64,000 nt of DNA, from positions 359,363-423,362 of the forward strand of contig NZ_LSYT01000003.1 of assembly GCF_001602525.1 (NCBI RefSeq), in the 5' to 3' direction. The notes under the pieces are model-generated. The model ran no database searches, was not told the DNA's origin, and was given only the letters and a program-made list of their open reading frames with translations. The stretch is from Flavobacterium chilense. Its GTDB lineage: Bacteria > Bacteroidota > Bacteroidia > Flavobacteriales > Flavobacteriaceae. The translations under genes and the position numbers were made by a program. Within the stretch, counting starts at the first letter, position 1; the number at the start of each line of letters is the position of its first letter. Below are positions 26,835 through 36,394 of this stretch, one piece after another.

Positions 26835-29564
26835 ATGAAATATTTACAATTACTTTTTTTATGTCTTTATGTCTCTTTCGCGACAGCGCAGAGTATCACT
26901 ATTGTTAGTGATCCGAATTCCCCAAGAGCAAAATTTGGAGCAGAGAAATTATCAGAAACCCTTTCGGCAAAAGGATTCAGCGTAACTTCTTCTGATAAAT
27001 TCAAAAAATCAAAAGATAAAGTAATTGTAATTGGAGAAAAAGGAACTGATTTCTGGAAGAAAAACGCGAAAAGCGCTAAAATCGATGATAACAAATTAAA
27101 CAAGAAAGAAGGTTTTCAGATTCGTACTCAAAACAATGTAATCTATATTGAAGGAACAGATGCTTCTGGAACTTTGTATGGCTCTTTGGAATTAACAGAT
27201 AAAATTAAATCTTCGGGTCAGCTTCCTTCAGAAATTAATCTTGAAGACAGTCCAGAAATGGTTTTGAGAGGAGCTTGCATCGGAATGCAGAAACCTGTTT
27301 ATCTTCCAGGTCGTGATGTTTACGAATATCCATATACACCAGAAACTTTTCCTTGGTTTTATGATAAAGCTTTATGGGTAAAATATCTTGATATGCTGGT
27401 AGAAAACCGTATGAACTCGCTTTATTTATGGAACGGACATCCTTTTGCTTCTTTAGTAAAATTAAAAGAATATCCATTTGCGGTAGAAGTAAGTGACGAA
27501 GATTTCAAAAAGAATGAAGAAATCTATAAATTCTTAACGGTTGAAGCCAATAAAAGAGGAATTTGGGTAATTCAGATGTTTTATAATATTATTGTTTCTA
27601 AACCATTTGCAGAGCATTACAACATTAAAACACAAGATCGTTCACGACCAATTACGCCTTTGTTGTCAGATTATACGAGAAAATCTATTGCAGCTTTTAT
27701 CGAAAAATACCCAAATGTTGGGCTGCTAGTATGTTTAGGAGAAGCTATAAACACGATTGATGATGATGTAGAATGGTTTACCAAAACGATTATTCCGGGA
27801 GTTCAAGACGGATTAAAAGCGTTGGGAAGAACTGATGAACCGCCGATTATTTTGCGTTCTCATGATACTGACGGGCCTTTGGTTATGGAAAAATCACTTC
27901 CGTTATACAAAAACCTTTACACAGAAAGTAAATATACAGGAGAATCTTTAACGACTTATACGCCGGGCGGACCTTGGGGAGAAACCCATAAACAGTTAAG
28001 TGCTTTAAAATCAATTCATATTGAAAACGTTCATATTTTGGCAAACTTAGAACCTTTTAGATATGGCTCGCCAGATTTTATTCAGAAAACGGTTAAAGCG
28101 ATGCATAGTGTTCATGGCGCAAATGCATTGCATTTATATCCGCAAGCATCGTATTGGGATTGGCCTTACTCGGCAGATAAGACGAAATCAGGAGAACGTT
28201 TATTAGAAATGGATCGTGACTGGATTTGGTACAAAGCATGGGCAAGATATGCTTGGGACAGCAAAAGAGATAGAAACGAAGAAGTTGAATATTGGGATAA
28301 AGATTTAGCTGCGAAATTCGGAACTTCTCAAGAAGCGGCAAATAACATTCTAAAAGCGTACGAAGAAACGGGAGAAATTGCTCCAAAAACATTAAGACGT
28401 TTTGGAATCACAGAAGGAAACCGTCAGACTTTATTGTTAGGAATGTTTGAAAGTCAATTGGTAAATCCGTCAAAATGGAGAGTGTATCCGGGATTCCACG
28501 AATCGTGTGGACCAGCGGGCGAATTGCTTTTGGAATATGCTAAAAAAGAATGGAACAAAGAACCACATTCGGGCGAACTTCCAACGCAAATTATTGCTGG
28601 AATTACAGAACACGGAAGATTGGCAGTTGAAGCTATCGATAAAGCTGAAGCCAGCGTAACTAAAGACAAAGAAGAATTTGAACGTCTTAAAAATGATATT
28701 CATGCTTATAAGGCTTTCGCCGATTTCTTCTCAGAAAAAGTAAAAGCAGCTTTATTGGTTTTAAGATACAGTTATTCAAATGATATTACCGATTTAGATA
28801 AAGCGATGCCTCATTTAGAAAAGAGTATTGAGTATTATGAGTTATTGGTAAAACTAACAAAAGATACGTACTATTATGCCAACAGTATGCAGACTGCTCA
28901 ACGTAGAATTCCGATTGGAGGAGACGATGGGAACAACAAAACTTGGGCAGAATTGTTACCGCATTATGAGCGTGAATTGGCTAATTTTAAAAGAAATCTA
29001 GAGAAGCTAAAATCTTCTAAAGATGGTAAAATTGAAACTAAAGAAGGAAAACCTTGGAAACCAGCAGAATTAACTTTTATAGATGAAAAACCAGGAACGT
29101 ATTTAGTAAAAACGGGAACAAAAGTGTACGGAACAGATATTTCTGAATTAACAAAAGTTGCTCCAGAACTTCAGAATTTAAGAGGATTTTCATTTGTAGA
29201 AAACGATCAAAACGAAAAAGGAACACATTTGAAGTTTAGAAATACAAAAGCCGTTAAATTAGTGGTGGGTTATTTCAATTCAGATCAAAGGAGATTTTTA
29301 TTGCCGCCAAGTTTGGAAACAGATGCAGCAGGAAATGCGCACGGTCAAGCCGAAGTGATTTTGGCAAGTGCCTTGAATTTAAAGGATTTACCTCGTGTAA
29401 ACATTCATACGTATACTTTCCAGCCGGGCGAGAATAAATTAGATTTAGGAAAAGGAAAAGTATTGATTTTAGGTTTTATCGATGCAGACCAAACCATAAC
29501 ACCACGCGATGTTGGATATATCGATGCAGGAGAAAAAGCAGCTATTGACTGGTTGTTTTATTAA
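26835..29564 (+). CDS. GH67/GH20-like secreted protein, possible exo-glycuronidase
   Basis: A 909-residue protein with a clear signal peptide (ending ATAQS). Residues 20-130 form the small alpha/beta domain that precedes GH67 and GH20 catalytic barrels (SPRAKFGAEKLSETLSAKG, VIVIGEKG, NVIYIEGTDASGTLYGSLEL). A TIM barrel follows, with MVLRGACIGMQ, NRMNSLYLWNGHPFASLVK, VGLLVCLGEAINTID (candidate acidic residue), IILRSHDTDG and ANLEPFRYGSPDFIQ. A helical region and a beta-sandwich tail complete it. It resembles alpha-glucuronidase-type proteins but has no family number that I can assign. In a pectin locus release of glucuronic or galacturonic acid is plausible. Signal, start and length look intact. 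Confidence 0.6.
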   Translation: MKYLQLLFLCLYVSFATAQSITIVSDPNSPRAKFGAEKLSETLSAKGFSVTSSDKFKKSKDKVIVIGEKGTDFWKKNAKSAKIDDNKLNKKEGFQIRTQNNVIYIEGTDASGTLYGSLELTDKIKSSGQLPSEINLEDSPEMVLRGACIGMQKPVYLPGRDVYEYPYTPETFPWFYDKALWVKYLDMLVENRMNSLYLWNGHPFASLVKLKEYPFAVEVSDEDFKKNEEIYKFLTVEANKRGIWVIQMFYNIIVSKPFAEHYNIKTQDRSRPITPLLSDYTRKSIAAFIEKYPNVGLLVCLGEAINTIDDDVEWFTKTIIPGVQDGLKALGRTDEPPIILRSHDTDGPLVMEKSLPLYKNLYTESKYTGESLTTYTPGGPWGETHKQLSALKSIHIENVHILANLEPFRYGSPDFIQKTVKAMHSVHGANALHLYPQASYWDWPYSADKTKSGERLLEMDRDWIWYKAWARYAWDSKRDRNEEVEYWDKDLAAKFGTSQEAANNILKAYEETGEIAPKTLRRFGITEGNRQTLLLGMFESQLVNPSKWRVYPGFHESCGPAGELLLEYAKKEWNKEPHSGELPTQIIAGITEHGRLAVEAIDKAEASVTKDKEEFERLKNDIHAYKAFADFFSEKVKAALLVLRYSYSNDITDLDKAMPHLEKSIEYYELLVKLTKDTYYYANSMQTAQRRIPIGGDDGNNKTWAELLPHYERELANFKRNLEKLKSSKDGKIETKEGKPWKPAELTFIDEKPGTYLVKTGTKVYGTDISELTKVAPELQNLRGFSFVENDQNEKGTHLKFRNTKAVKLVVGYFNSDQRRFLLPPSLETDAAGNAHGQAEVILASALNLKDLPRVNIHTYTFQPGENKLDLGKGKVLILGFIDADQTITPRDVGYIDAGEKAAIDWLFY

Positions 29565-29573
29565 AAATGATTT

Positions 29574-29660
29574 GGGCGTGCCCTTTCGGGTCGGGCTTTC
29601 GGCTATATCTTTTATTCCGCTCCGCTACATAAAAGGATAACGCCTCAATCCCTCACGCAA
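29574..29660 (-). repeat. Structured repeat with covarying central stem, copy C
   Basis: On the minus strand it begins TTGCGTGAGGGATTGAGGCG, has stem CCTTTTAT / ATAAAAG around GTAGCGGAGCGGA, and ends AGCCCGACCC...GGGCACGCCC. It opens a 331-base spacer that also holds a decayed CCTAACATG hairpin (about 29679-29710) and repeat copy 2. No gene was seen there. Confidence 0.65.
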
Positions 29661-29731
29661 ACTCGTAGTTAATTTAGACCTAACATGTTTTTAAAATCTG
29701 TTAGTTTTAATTAAGAATATAAACACAATCT

Positions 29732-29835
29732 TGTCATCCCGAGGAACGAGGGATCTTCGCAAGAAACTCAACAAAGATTGGCGACATTTCTATGCGGAGT
29801 TACTTGTGAAGATTTCTCCTTACGTCGAAATGACA
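29732..29835. repeat. Palindromic repeat TGTCATCCCGAGG...CGAAATGACA, copy 2
   Basis: About 104 bases, homologous over its length to the copy at 18391, with AACTCAACAAAGATTGGCG in the middle and GATTTCTCCTTACGTCG near the right end. Confidence 0.75.
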
Positions 29836-29895
29836 AAAAGGTGAGTAAAATAAAAACTTAAACAACCTTATAATCACTTATATGGTTTTAAAAAT

Positions 29896-32800
29896 ATGAA
29901 TAGAATAGTTTTTTTTATTTTTTGTTTTTTTTCAAGTCTTTGCTTTGTTTGGAGTCAGAGCAAAGATTCGGGGAAGTTTCGTAAAGAAATTTCGCTGAAT
30001 TCGTCTTGGGAAACCGTAATACTGGATAATCTTCCGCTGAAAGAAGAAGATTTTGTAGAAAATCCAAAAACTGATTCCAATTGGCAGCAGGTTAGTGTGC
30101 CTCACAATTGGGATCAGTATTATGGTTTTAGAAGAACAAAACATGGAAATTTGCACGGTACTGCTTGGTACAAAAAAACGCTAAAACTTGACAAAAAAGA
30201 CAGTTCAAAACAGCATTTTCTCTATTTTGAAGGCGTTAGTTCTTATGCAACGGTTTGGATAAATGGTAAAAAAGTGGGCGAACACAAAGGCGGAAGAACT
30301 ACTTTCACCTTAGATATTACAAGAGCAATTTCTTTCGACAAAGAAAATATCATTTTAGTAAAAGCAGCGCATCCCTCTTTTATTGCCGATTTGCCTTGGG
30401 TTTGCGGTGGCTGTTCGGGAGAATGGGGATTTTCAGAAGGTTCTCAGCCAATGGGGATTTTCAGGCCAGTTTCTTTGGTTGTTACCAACGATGTTAGAAT
30501 TCAGCCTTTCGGTGTTCATATCTGGAATGATAAATCGGTTTCGAAACAAAAAGCGATTCTTCATACTACGACCGAAATCAAGAATTATGGTACTTCACAA
30601 CGAAATTTAACTATAGAAAATATTCTTTTTGATGCATCAGGAAAGAAAACTGCTATTATAAAAAGCGACAACAAAATCAATTCGGGAGAAACAAAAGAAA
30701 TAGCACAGACACTTCCTGAGATTCAGAATCCGAAATTATGGTCGCCATCCAATCCTTATTTGTATAAATTAGTTACTTCAGTTTATGAAAACGGAAAAAT
30801 AATTGATCAGTTAACAACTTCGTACGGAATTCGTTGGGTAAGCTGGCCAGTTAGTCGTGATGGAAAAGACAATCGTTTTTTCATTAATGATGAACCTGTT
30901 TTTATAAACGGCGTTTGCGAATACGAACATTTAATTGGAAAAAGTCATTCGTTTTCAGACGAAATGATTCATTCACGAATACAACAAATCAAAGCAGGCG
31001 GATTTAATGCTTTTAGAGAAGCACATCAGCCTCATAATTTATTATATCAAAAAGAATTAGACGAAAACGGAATCTTATTTTGGAGTCAGTTTTCAGCACA
31101 TATTTGGTACGATACGCCAGAGTTTAAGGAAAACTTTAAAACTCTTTTACGAGAATGGATTAAGGAACGCAGAAACAGTCCGTCGGTTGTCATGTGGGGA
31201 TTGCAGAATGAAAGTACCATTCCGAAGGAATTTGCAGAGGAATGCACCAAGATAATCCGCGAAATGGATCCGTTATCGGCATCGCAAAGAATCGTAACAA
31301 CTTGTAACGGCGGAGAAGGAACAGACTGGAATGTCGTTCAAAACTGGTCTGGAACGTATGGCGGAGATCCTTTAAAATATCATTTAGAAATGACGACTCA
31401 GCTTTTAAACGGAGAATACGGCGCATGGCGTTCTGCCGATTTACATACCGAAGGCGAATTTGACCAAAAAGGAGTTTTAAGCGAAAACCGTTTTTCTCAA
31501 TTAATGGAAATTAAAGTTAGAGAAGCTGAATCGGTAAAAGATAAAATTGCAGGACAATTCAACTGGCTTTTTGCTTCGCATGAGAATCCGGGACGTTTAC
31601 AAAACGGAGAAGGTTTTAGAGATATTGATAAAGTTGGTCCAGTAAATTATAAAGGACTTTTTACGATTTGGGGCGAACCTTTGGATGCGTTTTACATGTA
31701 TCGTGCGAATTATGTTTCGAACAAAACCAACCCGATGGTTTATATTGTTTCGCACACGTGGCCAAGCCGTTGGGAAAAGCCAGGAATTAAAAACGGAATC
31801 GATATTTATTCGAATTGTGATGAAGTAGAATTGTTCAATGACGTCAATAAATCTTCTTTAGGAAAACTAAAAAATCCAGGAATCGGACAGCATTTTCAAT
31901 TCAATAATGTCAATATTCAGTACAATGTTTTATATGCCGTTGGATATGTAAATGGAAAAGCAGTTGCCAAAGATTATATCGTTTTAAATTCACTTCCAAA
32001 ATCACCAAATTTTGATGCTTTAACAACGGATAAAACCGATATTACAAAAGCAAAAAGTGGTTACAATTATATTTACAGAGTCAATTGCGGAGGTTCTCAA
32101 TTGACAGATTCTGCTGGAAATACTTGGTTTACCGATACGCATAAAAACGGTCAAAATACTTGGGGTTCGTTATCATGGACAGATAATTTTGAAAAATTGC
32201 CAGATTTTTTTGCCAGTCAAAGAACAACTTTCGATCCAATTAATGGAACAAAAGATTCAGAGTTATTTCAAAGTTTTAGATATGGAGTTGATAAACTGCG
32301 TTACGAATTTCCTGCACCAGACGGCGAATATTTAGTAGAATTATATTTCACAGAAACTTGGTACGGAACTGGCGGGGGGGTAGACTGCAAAGGCTGGCGT
32401 TTGTTTGATGTTGCAATAAATGAAAATGTAGTTTTAAAAGACTTTGATATTTGGGCAGAAGCAGGACATGATAATGCGTTGAAAAAGACATTCAAAGTAA
32501 AAAGTACAAACGGAAAAATTGTTATTTCGTTTCCAAATGTAAAAGCTTCACAAGCGATAATTTCTGCGATTGCGATTGCGACAAAAGACATTCACGCAAG
32601 ACCAGCAGAAGAATCTTCAAAAAACATTCAAAATCTGGTTTTAGATTCTTATAATAAAACTAACAGAGTGGCTTCATGGCTGGATATTAATTCAAAACAA
32701 TATTTAGATTCTGATGTTATTTTTACCGAATTGCCTTCGGAAGTTTTTGGAGCGGATTATATGCAGTTTTCATCTCATTCTAAAAATAAAGGTTCGTTTA

Positions 32801-33423
32801 CAGCTAAAGAAGATTCGGAATTATACCTTTTTATAGATAATAAAAGTTTTAATTTAAAGTCATTTTCGGAGTATAAAAAATTAGAAGAAAAAGCGAAAAA
32901 TAGCAATGGAATTTCATTTGATGTTTTCACTAAAAAAGTGAAGAAAGGCGAGAAAGTTCTGTTTGATAATTCGGAAACAATTTCTACAATTGCAATGGTT
33001 CCAACTTACGATATGGGCGAAAAAGACGATTCGAGACCAGTTGTAATCATTGAAGCTGAAAAGACAAAAACAACGGGAACAGGAATCGAAAAAGGAAATT
33101 TCAAAAAAGCGGATTATATTGAGTTCACAAAAAAGACAAACAACAGCATTGAGTTTGAAGTAAAACCTGGAGTTGCCGGAATTTATTTAATGCGTTTCCG
33201 TTTTATGAATAGAAATGAAAAACCATTAAAAGTCAAATTCAAAATGGAAGATGCTTACGGAATTTTGATGCGAAATGATACGATTGAGTTTTTCCCTTCC
33301 CCTGAAAAATGGAAGATTTTGAATACAACTTCTGGTGGATATATTAATGCTGGAACGTATAAAATTACACTTGAAGGTGATGATTTGAAGGGATTAATGT
33401 TGGATAATTTCGAATTTCAATAG
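29896..33423 (+). CDS. GH2 glycoside hydrolase with malectin domain and C-terminal CBM-like domain
   Basis: A 1175-residue secreted protein (signal ending CFVWSQS). GH2 order is seen: jelly-roll sugar-binding domain (SVPHNWDQYYG, GTAWYKKTL, VWINGKKVGEHKGG), immunoglobulin-like domain, and TIM barrel with FREAHQPHN and MWGLQNES carrying the acid/base E439. A malectin domain follows (about 715-900: YRVNCGGSQLTDSAGNTW, VELYFTETWYGTG). The final 130 residues (IIEAEKTKTTGTG, GVAGIYLMRFRF) look like a CBM6/35-type sandwich. Activity may be beta-galactosidase, beta-glucuronidase or arabinopyranosidase. Large malectin-bearing GH2 enzymes are usual in Bacteroidota side-chain clearance. The run of seven G near 32380 encodes part of GGG and keeps frame. 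Confidence 0.85.
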   Translation: MNRIVFFIFCFFSSLCFVWSQSKDSGKFRKEISLNSSWETVILDNLPLKEEDFVENPKTDSNWQQVSVPHNWDQYYGFRRTKHGNLHGTAWYKKTLKLDKKDSSKQHFLYFEGVSSYATVWINGKKVGEHKGGRTTFTLDITRAISFDKENIILVKAAHPSFIADLPWVCGGCSGEWGFSEGSQPMGIFRPVSLVVTNDVRIQPFGVHIWNDKSVSKQKAILHTTTEIKNYGTSQRNLTIENILFDASGKKTAIIKSDNKINSGETKEIAQTLPEIQNPKLWSPSNPYLYKLVTSVYENGKIIDQLTTSYGIRWVSWPVSRDGKDNRFFINDEPVFINGVCEYEHLIGKSHSFSDEMIHSRIQQIKAGGFNAFREAHQPHNLLYQKELDENGILFWSQFSAHIWYDTPEFKENFKTLLREWIKERRNSPSVVMWGLQNESTIPKEFAEECTKIIREMDPLSASQRIVTTCNGGEGTDWNVVQNWSGTYGGDPLKYHLEMTTQLLNGEYGAWRSADLHTEGEFDQKGVLSENRFSQLMEIKVREAESVKDKIAGQFNWLFASHENPGRLQNGEGFRDIDKVGPVNYKGLFTIWGEPLDAFYMYRANYVSNKTNPMVYIVSHTWPSRWEKPGIKNGIDIYSNCDEVELFNDVNKSSLGKLKNPGIGQHFQFNNVNIQYNVLYAVGYVNGKAVAKDYIVLNSLPKSPNFDALTTDKTDITKAKSGYNYIYRVNCGGSQLTDSAGNTWFTDTHKNGQNTWGSLSWTDNFEKLPDFFASQRTTFDPINGTKDSELFQSFRYGVDKLRYEFPAPDGEYLVELYFTETWYGTGGGVDCKGWRLFDVAINENVVLKDFDIWAEAGHDNALKKTFKVKSTNGKIVISFPNVKASQAIISAIAIATKDIHARPAEESSKNIQNLVLDSYNKTNRVASWLDINSKQYLDSDVIFTELPSEVFGADYMQFSSHSKNKGSFTAKEDSELYLFIDNKSFNLKSFSEYKKLEEKAKNSNGISFDVFTKKVKKGEKVLFDNSETISTIAMVPTYDMGEKDDSRPVVIIEAEKTKTTGTGIEKGNFKKADYIEFTKKTNNSIEFEVKPGVAGIYLMRFRFMNRNEKPLKVKFKMEDAYGILMRNDTIEFFPSPEKWKILNTTSGGYINAGTYKITLEGDDLKGLMLDNFEFQ

Positions 33424-33529
33424 TTTTTTTGAGGTTCAAAGAGGCAAAGGAGCAAAGGAGCAAAGATTTATGTTGTTTGTCAGGCTGAGCGAAGTCGAAG
33501 CCCACGTAAAGTTTATACCAAGTCTAGTT

Positions 33530-33631
33530 TGTCATTTCGACGAAGGAGAAATCTCCACAAGAAGCTCGACAAAGATTGGCGAATTACATTGCGGAGTTAC
33601 TCGCGAAGATTTCTCCTTCGTCGAAATGACA
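33530..33631. repeat. Palindromic repeat TGTCATTTCGACGAAGG...CGAAATGACA, copy 3
   Basis: The most symmetric copy: TCATTTCGACGAAGGAGAAA pairs with TTTCTCCTTCGTCGAAATGA at the far end. The centre AGAAGCTCGACAAAGATTGG matches copies 1 and 2. A half-palindrome GCTGAGCGAAGTCGAAG lies just upstream near 33485. Confidence 0.8.
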
Positions 33632-33677
33632 AGATTGTAGAAATTTGGAATTTTAAAAAAGAGATTATTTATATATT

Positions 33678-36089
33678 ATGATTTTAAAAAAGATAGTAGT
33701 TGCAATAATAATATTATTTTCAGTATCAGTTTTTGCACAAAAACAAGCCAGAATTGTCGAAGATTTTAACAAAAACTGGAACTTCAAATTAGGTGATTAT
33801 CCTGAAGCAGTTAATGCCAATTTCAATGCATCAGATTGGAGAGCACTTCAATTGCCACACGATTGGAGTATTGAAGGCGCTTTTGACAAAGACAGCAAAA
33901 CCAAACAAGCACAGGGATTTTTGCCCGCTGGAAAAGGCTGGTATCGCAAAGCGTTTACTATTCCTGCAAATTGGAAAAACAAAACGATTTCAATTGAGTT
34001 TGATGGTGTTTTTAAGAATAGTGAAGTTTTCATTAATGGAAAATCATTAGGAGTTCGCCCGAATGGCTATATATCTTTTGGATATGATTTAACGCAGTAT
34101 TTAAATTTCGGAAAAGAGAATTTGATTGCTGTAAAAGTTGATAACGATGCACAACCCAATTCAAGATGGTATACAGGTTCTGGGATTTATAGAAATGTGC
34201 GTTTGGTTGCAAGTGAAAAACTTCATGTTGGAAAATGGGGAACTTATGTTACTACGCCTGAAGTTTCGGTAGAAAAATCAAAAATACATGTAGAAGTTAC
34301 GATTGATAATGATAATACTGTAGCAAAAGAATTTAAACTCGTTACTTCGATTGTAAATGCAGAAAATAAAGAAGTTGCTAATTATACTTCAACAGAAAAA
34401 ATTGTTGCTAAAACATCAGAAAAAAAGGTTCATGATTTGGTTTTAAATCAGCCGAAATTATGGAGTACAGAGAATCCGTATTTGTATAAAGTAATTACAA
34501 AAGTTTACGAGAAATCGAAATTGATTGATAATTATGAAACTCCTCTTGGATTTAGATTTTTTAATTTTGATTCAGAAAAAGGTTTTTCATTAAATGGCGT
34601 TCCAACGAAAATTTACGGAGTTTGTCTGCATCATGATAATGGCGCTTTGGGTGCGGTAGAAAACATTCATGCGGTTCGCAGAAAACTGGCTTTAATGAAA
34701 GAAATGGGAGCAAATGCTATCAGAATGTCTCATAATCCGCATTCTTTGGAAATGATGCAATTGTGTGACGAAATGGGATTTATTGTTCAGGACGAAGCTT
34801 TTGACGTTTGGAAAAAGAAAAAAGTAACCAACGATTATCACAAAGATTGGGATGCGTGGCATAAACAGGATTTAGAAGATTTTATCAAAAGAGATCGTAA
34901 TCATCCATCGGTTATGATGTGGAGTATTGGTAACGAAATCAGAGAACAATTTGATTCGACCGGAATTGCGATTACAAGAGAATTGGCCAAGATTGTTAAA
35001 TCTTTAGATGTTACTCGCCCTGTAACTTCGGCTTTGACAGAGAATGTAATTGAGAAAAACTTTATTTATCAGTCAGGAGCTTTAGATCTTTTGGGATTCA
35101 ATTACAAACACGAAGAGTATAAAGATTTTCCAACTAAATTTAAAGGACAGAAAATCTTAGCTTCTGAAAGTGTTTCGGCTTTAGAAACACGTGGACATTA
35201 TGATTTTCCTGACGGAATTAAAGCATGGCCAACAAAATACGGCGCTGCGTTTGATGGAAATGCAGATTGGACGGTTTCGGCTTATGATCAGGTGAAATCG
35301 TATTGGGGAGCCACGCACGAAGAAAACTGGAAAACTATTAAAAGTCAGGATTTCATGGCGGGAACTTTTATCTGGACAGGTTTTGATTATATTGGAGAAC
35401 CAGACCCGTATCCATTTCCTGCAAGAAGTTCATATTTCGGAATCGTTGATTTAGCCGGACTTCCAAAAGATGTGTATTATATGTACCAAAGCGAATGGTC
35501 GAATAAAACGGTTCTGCATATTTTACCGCATTGGAACTGGAAAAAAGATCAAGAAGTAGAAGTTTGGGCGTATTACAATAATGCGGATGAAGTAGAATTA
35601 TTTTTAAACGGAAAGTCGTTAGGAAAGAAAGTCAAACAAAATGATGATTTGCATATTTCTTGGAGAGTAAAATTTGAACATGGAACATTAAAAGCGGTTT
35701 CTAGAAAGAACGGAAAAGTAGTTTTAGAAAAGGAAATCCACACAGCAGGAGAAGTTTCAAAATTAGACTTGCAAGCCGATAAAACTGCAATCAAAAACGA
35801 TACTTACGATTTGGTTTACGTAACCGTTTCTATGACAGATAAAGATGGAAATTTACTGCCAAACGCAATGGATTTAATCAATTTTGAAGTTTCTGGCGGA
35901 GGAAAATTAGTTGGAGTTGATAATGGTTATCAAGCCAATTTGGATTCTTTTAAAGCGAATTCCTGTAAATTGTTTAATGGAAAATGTATTGCGATTATTC
36001 AGTCGAATGGGAAGAAAGAAAATATTCAGTTGAAGGCTAAGACTGGAAATGGAATTCCGGTTTCAGCAATTGATATAAAGGTTAATTGA
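33678..36089 (+). CDS. GH2 beta-galactosidase-type hydrolase
   Basis: An 803-residue protein with a Sec signal peptide (ending SVSVFAQ). Domains in order are a sugar-binding jelly roll (LPHDWSIEGAFDKDSK, GKGWYRKAF, VFINGKSLGVRPNGY), an Ig-like domain (KLWSTENPYLYKV), a TIM barrel with MSHNPHS, MMWSIGNE (acid/base E420) and ASESVSA (candidate nucleophile E497), a GTFIWTGFDYIGEPDPY segment, and DUF4982-type and invasin-like Ig domains at the end. It should remove beta-linked galactose or a related sugar from side chains. It is the last enzyme of the same-direction series. Its shorter architecture sets it apart from the GH2-malectin neighbour. Confidence 0.88.
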   Translation: MILKKIVVAIIILFSVSVFAQKQARIVEDFNKNWNFKLGDYPEAVNANFNASDWRALQLPHDWSIEGAFDKDSKTKQAQGFLPAGKGWYRKAFTIPANWKNKTISIEFDGVFKNSEVFINGKSLGVRPNGYISFGYDLTQYLNFGKENLIAVKVDNDAQPNSRWYTGSGIYRNVRLVASEKLHVGKWGTYVTTPEVSVEKSKIHVEVTIDNDNTVAKEFKLVTSIVNAENKEVANYTSTEKIVAKTSEKKVHDLVLNQPKLWSTENPYLYKVITKVYEKSKLIDNYETPLGFRFFNFDSEKGFSLNGVPTKIYGVCLHHDNGALGAVENIHAVRRKLALMKEMGANAIRMSHNPHSLEMMQLCDEMGFIVQDEAFDVWKKKKVTNDYHKDWDAWHKQDLEDFIKRDRNHPSVMMWSIGNEIREQFDSTGIAITRELAKIVKSLDVTRPVTSALTENVIEKNFIYQSGALDLLGFNYKHEEYKDFPTKFKGQKILASESVSALETRGHYDFPDGIKAWPTKYGAAFDGNADWTVSAYDQVKSYWGATHEENWKTIKSQDFMAGTFIWTGFDYIGEPDPYPFPARSSYFGIVDLAGLPKDVYYMYQSEWSNKTVLHILPHWNWKKDQEVEVWAYYNNADEVELFLNGKSLGKKVKQNDDLHISWRVKFEHGTLKAVSRKNGKVVLEKEIHTAGEVSKLDLQADKTAIKNDTYDLVYVTVSMTDKDGNLLPNAMDLINFEVSGGGKLVGVDNGYQANLDSFKANSCKLFNGKCIAIIQSNGKKENIQLKAKTGNGIPVSAIDIKVN

Positions 36090-36093
36090 TTGT

Positions 36094-36265
36094 TATTGAA
36101 TTTATATGTCGCCCCGCTGGGGCTTTGATACTCTAATCTTTTATTTTGCTATAAATATTAAGCTCCTCTGGAGCTTTTTTTTGTATAGAATTGTTTAGCT
36201 CTGGAAGAGCAAAATATTTATAGAAATAGTAATTTAAGATAGAATAGCTCCATAGGAGCGGCATA
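36094..36265. repeat. CCCCGCTGGGGC / GGAGCT dispersed repeat; rest of spacer empty
   Basis: It contains GTCGCCCCGCTGGGGCTTTG, TATAAATATTAAGCTCCTCTGGAGCTT and AGCTCCATAGGAGCGGC stem-loops, related to the repeats at 21430 and 42791. The remaining bases to 36394 are AT-rich with no recognised feature. Confidence 0.6.
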
Positions 36266-36394
36266 TAAAATATTCTACAAAAAAGGATTATTTTTTTTAA
36301 ACCGCCCGTTATTTCTAAGGTTTATAAAATTATGCTTGGATCTTTTGTAGGATTAAACTTATATTAGCCAGTATAATAATATAAAAGCCAAAAA

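Noticed and set aside
30383..30610. 75-codon frame inside the GH2-malectin gene
   Set aside because: It lies wholly within conserved GH2 coding in another frame.
32374..32384. Run of seven G in the GH2-malectin gene as a frameshift site
   Set aside because: The reading frame continues through the malectin domain without a break, so no frameshift is needed.
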